Shown piece by piece: positions 5,820 through 6,517 of a stretch of 6,517 nucleotides of DNA. The DNA is from Pseudomonadota bacterium (GTDB lineage: Bacteria > Pseudomonadota > Alphaproteobacteria > Acetobacterales > Acetobacteraceae): the NCBI GenBank assembly GCA_021808205.1, contig JAKBCD010000113.1, positions 1-6,517 on the forward strand, read 5' to 3'. Within the stretch, counting starts at the first letter, position 1. Every line of letters starts with the position of its first letter. The position numbers were made by a program, and so were the translations under genes. The notes under the pieces are model-generated. The model did no database searches. It was not told where the DNA came from and saw only the letters and a list, made by a program, of their open reading frames with translations.

Positions 5820-6517
5820 ATGCCCCGTCCAGCCCGCGAGCTTCTACACCCTGATTGCCGGCTGAAACCCGCCTGGGCGGTTTTTGACCGCGGCTGGTAT
5901 CTGCACCATTACTCGGAGGCGAGAGCGCTGTGCGCGGATGCGGCGCCCGAGTCGGCGCTGGATTATTATCTGCGCGTGGGGGCTGGGCAGGGGCATAGCC
6001 CCTCCGCCTTGTTCGACGAGGTTTATTACCTGAACCGCAACCCGGATGTGGCGGAGCTGGTGCGGGAAGGGCATTACGCCTCGGGGTTCGATCATTATTG
6101 CGTTCATGGCTGGCGCGGTGTTTCGCCGCATTGGCTGTTCGACGATGGGCTTTATGCCGAGCTGTATGATGACATGACGCTTGAGAATCTCGAGCTGCAT
6201 GGCTGTTACGGGCGCTATGACCATTATCTGAAATCTGGCCAGAGGGAGCGGCGGATCGGCCAGTTTCTGTTCAATGCGCCATTCTACCGCGCCCAGGCGC
6301 TGGCTTCTGGGGTAACGGAAGGCGAGATCGATGGGCCGGGGCCGTATGCGCATTTCCTCGCCTGCCTCGGCTCCGGGCGGGACGAACTGCCACCTTCGAT
6401 TTATTTCGATCCCGCCTGGTATGTTGCGTATCACCCGGCGGCGAAGGCGGATATTTTGCGCGGGCAATATGTGGCGGCGATCCATCATTACCTCACCAAC
6501 GCCACGCCGGAATTGTT
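5820..6517 (+). CDS. Tandem-repeat protein, probable glycosyltransferase-associated N-terminal region (partial)
   Basis: An open frame from ATG 5820 continues without a stop through 232 complete codons to the window edge, so the 3' end is missing. The N-terminus MPRPARELLH has no signal peptide. From about residue 21 it is made of five degenerate repeats of about 43 residues, each with an (L/V/Y)FD-x(3)-(W/Y/F)Y opening and a (D/A/H)-(H/Y)-(Y/F)-L-x-x-G close; the second has the canonical YYLNRNPDVAELV. Such FD..YYL..NPDVA....HYL..G repeats are commonly found beside glycosyltransferase domains in large proteobacterial proteins for surface polysaccharide synthesis. That family link is from memory, and no catalytic motif is visible here, so the product is only a suggestion. 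It starts 23 bases after bioA on the same strand, with no terminator between; it may share the transcript, though its function appears unrelated to biotin. The ribosome site is poor (GCGGGA, very close to the ATG). Confidence 0.7.
   Translation, partial: MPRPARELLHPDCRLKPAWAVFDRGWYLHHYSEARALCADAAPESALDYYLRVGAGQGHSPSALFDEVYYLNRNPDVAELVREGHYASGFDHYCVHGWRGVSPHWLFDDGLYAELYDDMTLENLELHGCYGRYDHYLKSGQRERRIGQFLFNAPFYRAQALASGVTEGEIDGPGPYAHFLACLGSGRDELPPSIYFDPAWYVAYHPAAKADILRGQYVAAIHHYLTNATPEL
5880..6517 (+). repeat. Five protein-level tandem repeats with a ~43-residue period
   Basis: Within the truncated reading frame the opening phenylalanine recurs at residues 22, 65, 107, 151 and 196, and the aromatic of the closing motif at residues 50, 93, 136, 179 and 224, giving steps of 43, 43, 43 and 45. 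Opening motifs are VFDRGWY, LFDEVYY, LFDDGLY, LFNAPFY and YFDPAWY; closing motifs are DYYLRVG, DHYCVHG, DHYLKSG, AHFLACLG and HHYLTNA. The units are diverged in DNA, so this is an old protein repeat and not a recent DNA duplication. It may continue past the window. Confidence 0.75.

Noticed and set aside
5844..6488. A 214-codon open frame on the minus strand
   Set aside because: It lies antisense to the plus-strand repeat protein, whose regular 43-residue motifs are strong evidence of real coding. Its translation is rich in Arg, Ile and Pro, with no recognisable domain, as expected for a shadow frame in GC-rich DNA.

Overview
The window is a compact, gene-dense, GC-rich piece of a bacterial chromosome, most likely from an alphaproteobacterium of the Rhodospirillales/Acetobacteraceae type. 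This rests on gene order (the tail of what looks like dnaB, then alr, then an MlaE/MlaF-type ABC pair), on alphaproteobacterial-looking variants of Alr and BioD, and on the style of the C-terminal repeat gene. It is an inference; there is no rRNA or other taxonomic marker. No tRNA, insertion sequence, CRISPR array or phage gene was seen.

Left part (1-2693, all + strand): the last 21 codons of a DnaB-like replicative helicase, then alanine racemase (alr, GTG start), then an MlaE-family lipid-transporter permease and its MlaF-type ATPase. The last three genes are chained by two ATGA stop/start overlaps, so they look like one translationally coupled transcript. Alr supplies D-alanine for peptidoglycan; the ABC pair probably works in phospholipid or related hydrophobic-substrate transport across the cell envelope. 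The substrate-binding MlaD and periplasmic MlaC partners are not in the window.

Middle part (2816-5796): a biotin block. bioD (dethiobiotin synthetase) lies on the minus strand and converges on the ABC genes; bioB (biotin synthase) and bioA (DAPA aminotransferase) run divergently on the plus strand. Together they encode three of the last four biotin ring-assembly steps: BioA makes DAPA, BioD makes dethiobiotin, BioB inserts sulfur. bioF is absent from the window. The bioD/bioB divergent gap is only 91 bp if bioB starts at the GTG at 3540, which has a well-placed GGAG. Within this gap, on the bioD side, is a perfect AAGGAGG followed by an eight-codon open frame that stops 10 nt before the bioD ATG. 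bioD has no ribosome site of its own, so this may be a coupling leader peptide.

Right end (5820-6517): a plus-strand reading frame that runs off the window. It encodes at least five degenerate tandem repeats of about 43 residues with FD...Y, NPDV and HYL..G motifs, the type often found attached to large bacterial glycosyltransferases. The catalytic part is not visible. The most unusual items in the window are the bioD leader ORF and this repeat protein. I see no convincing evidence for an entirely new system.
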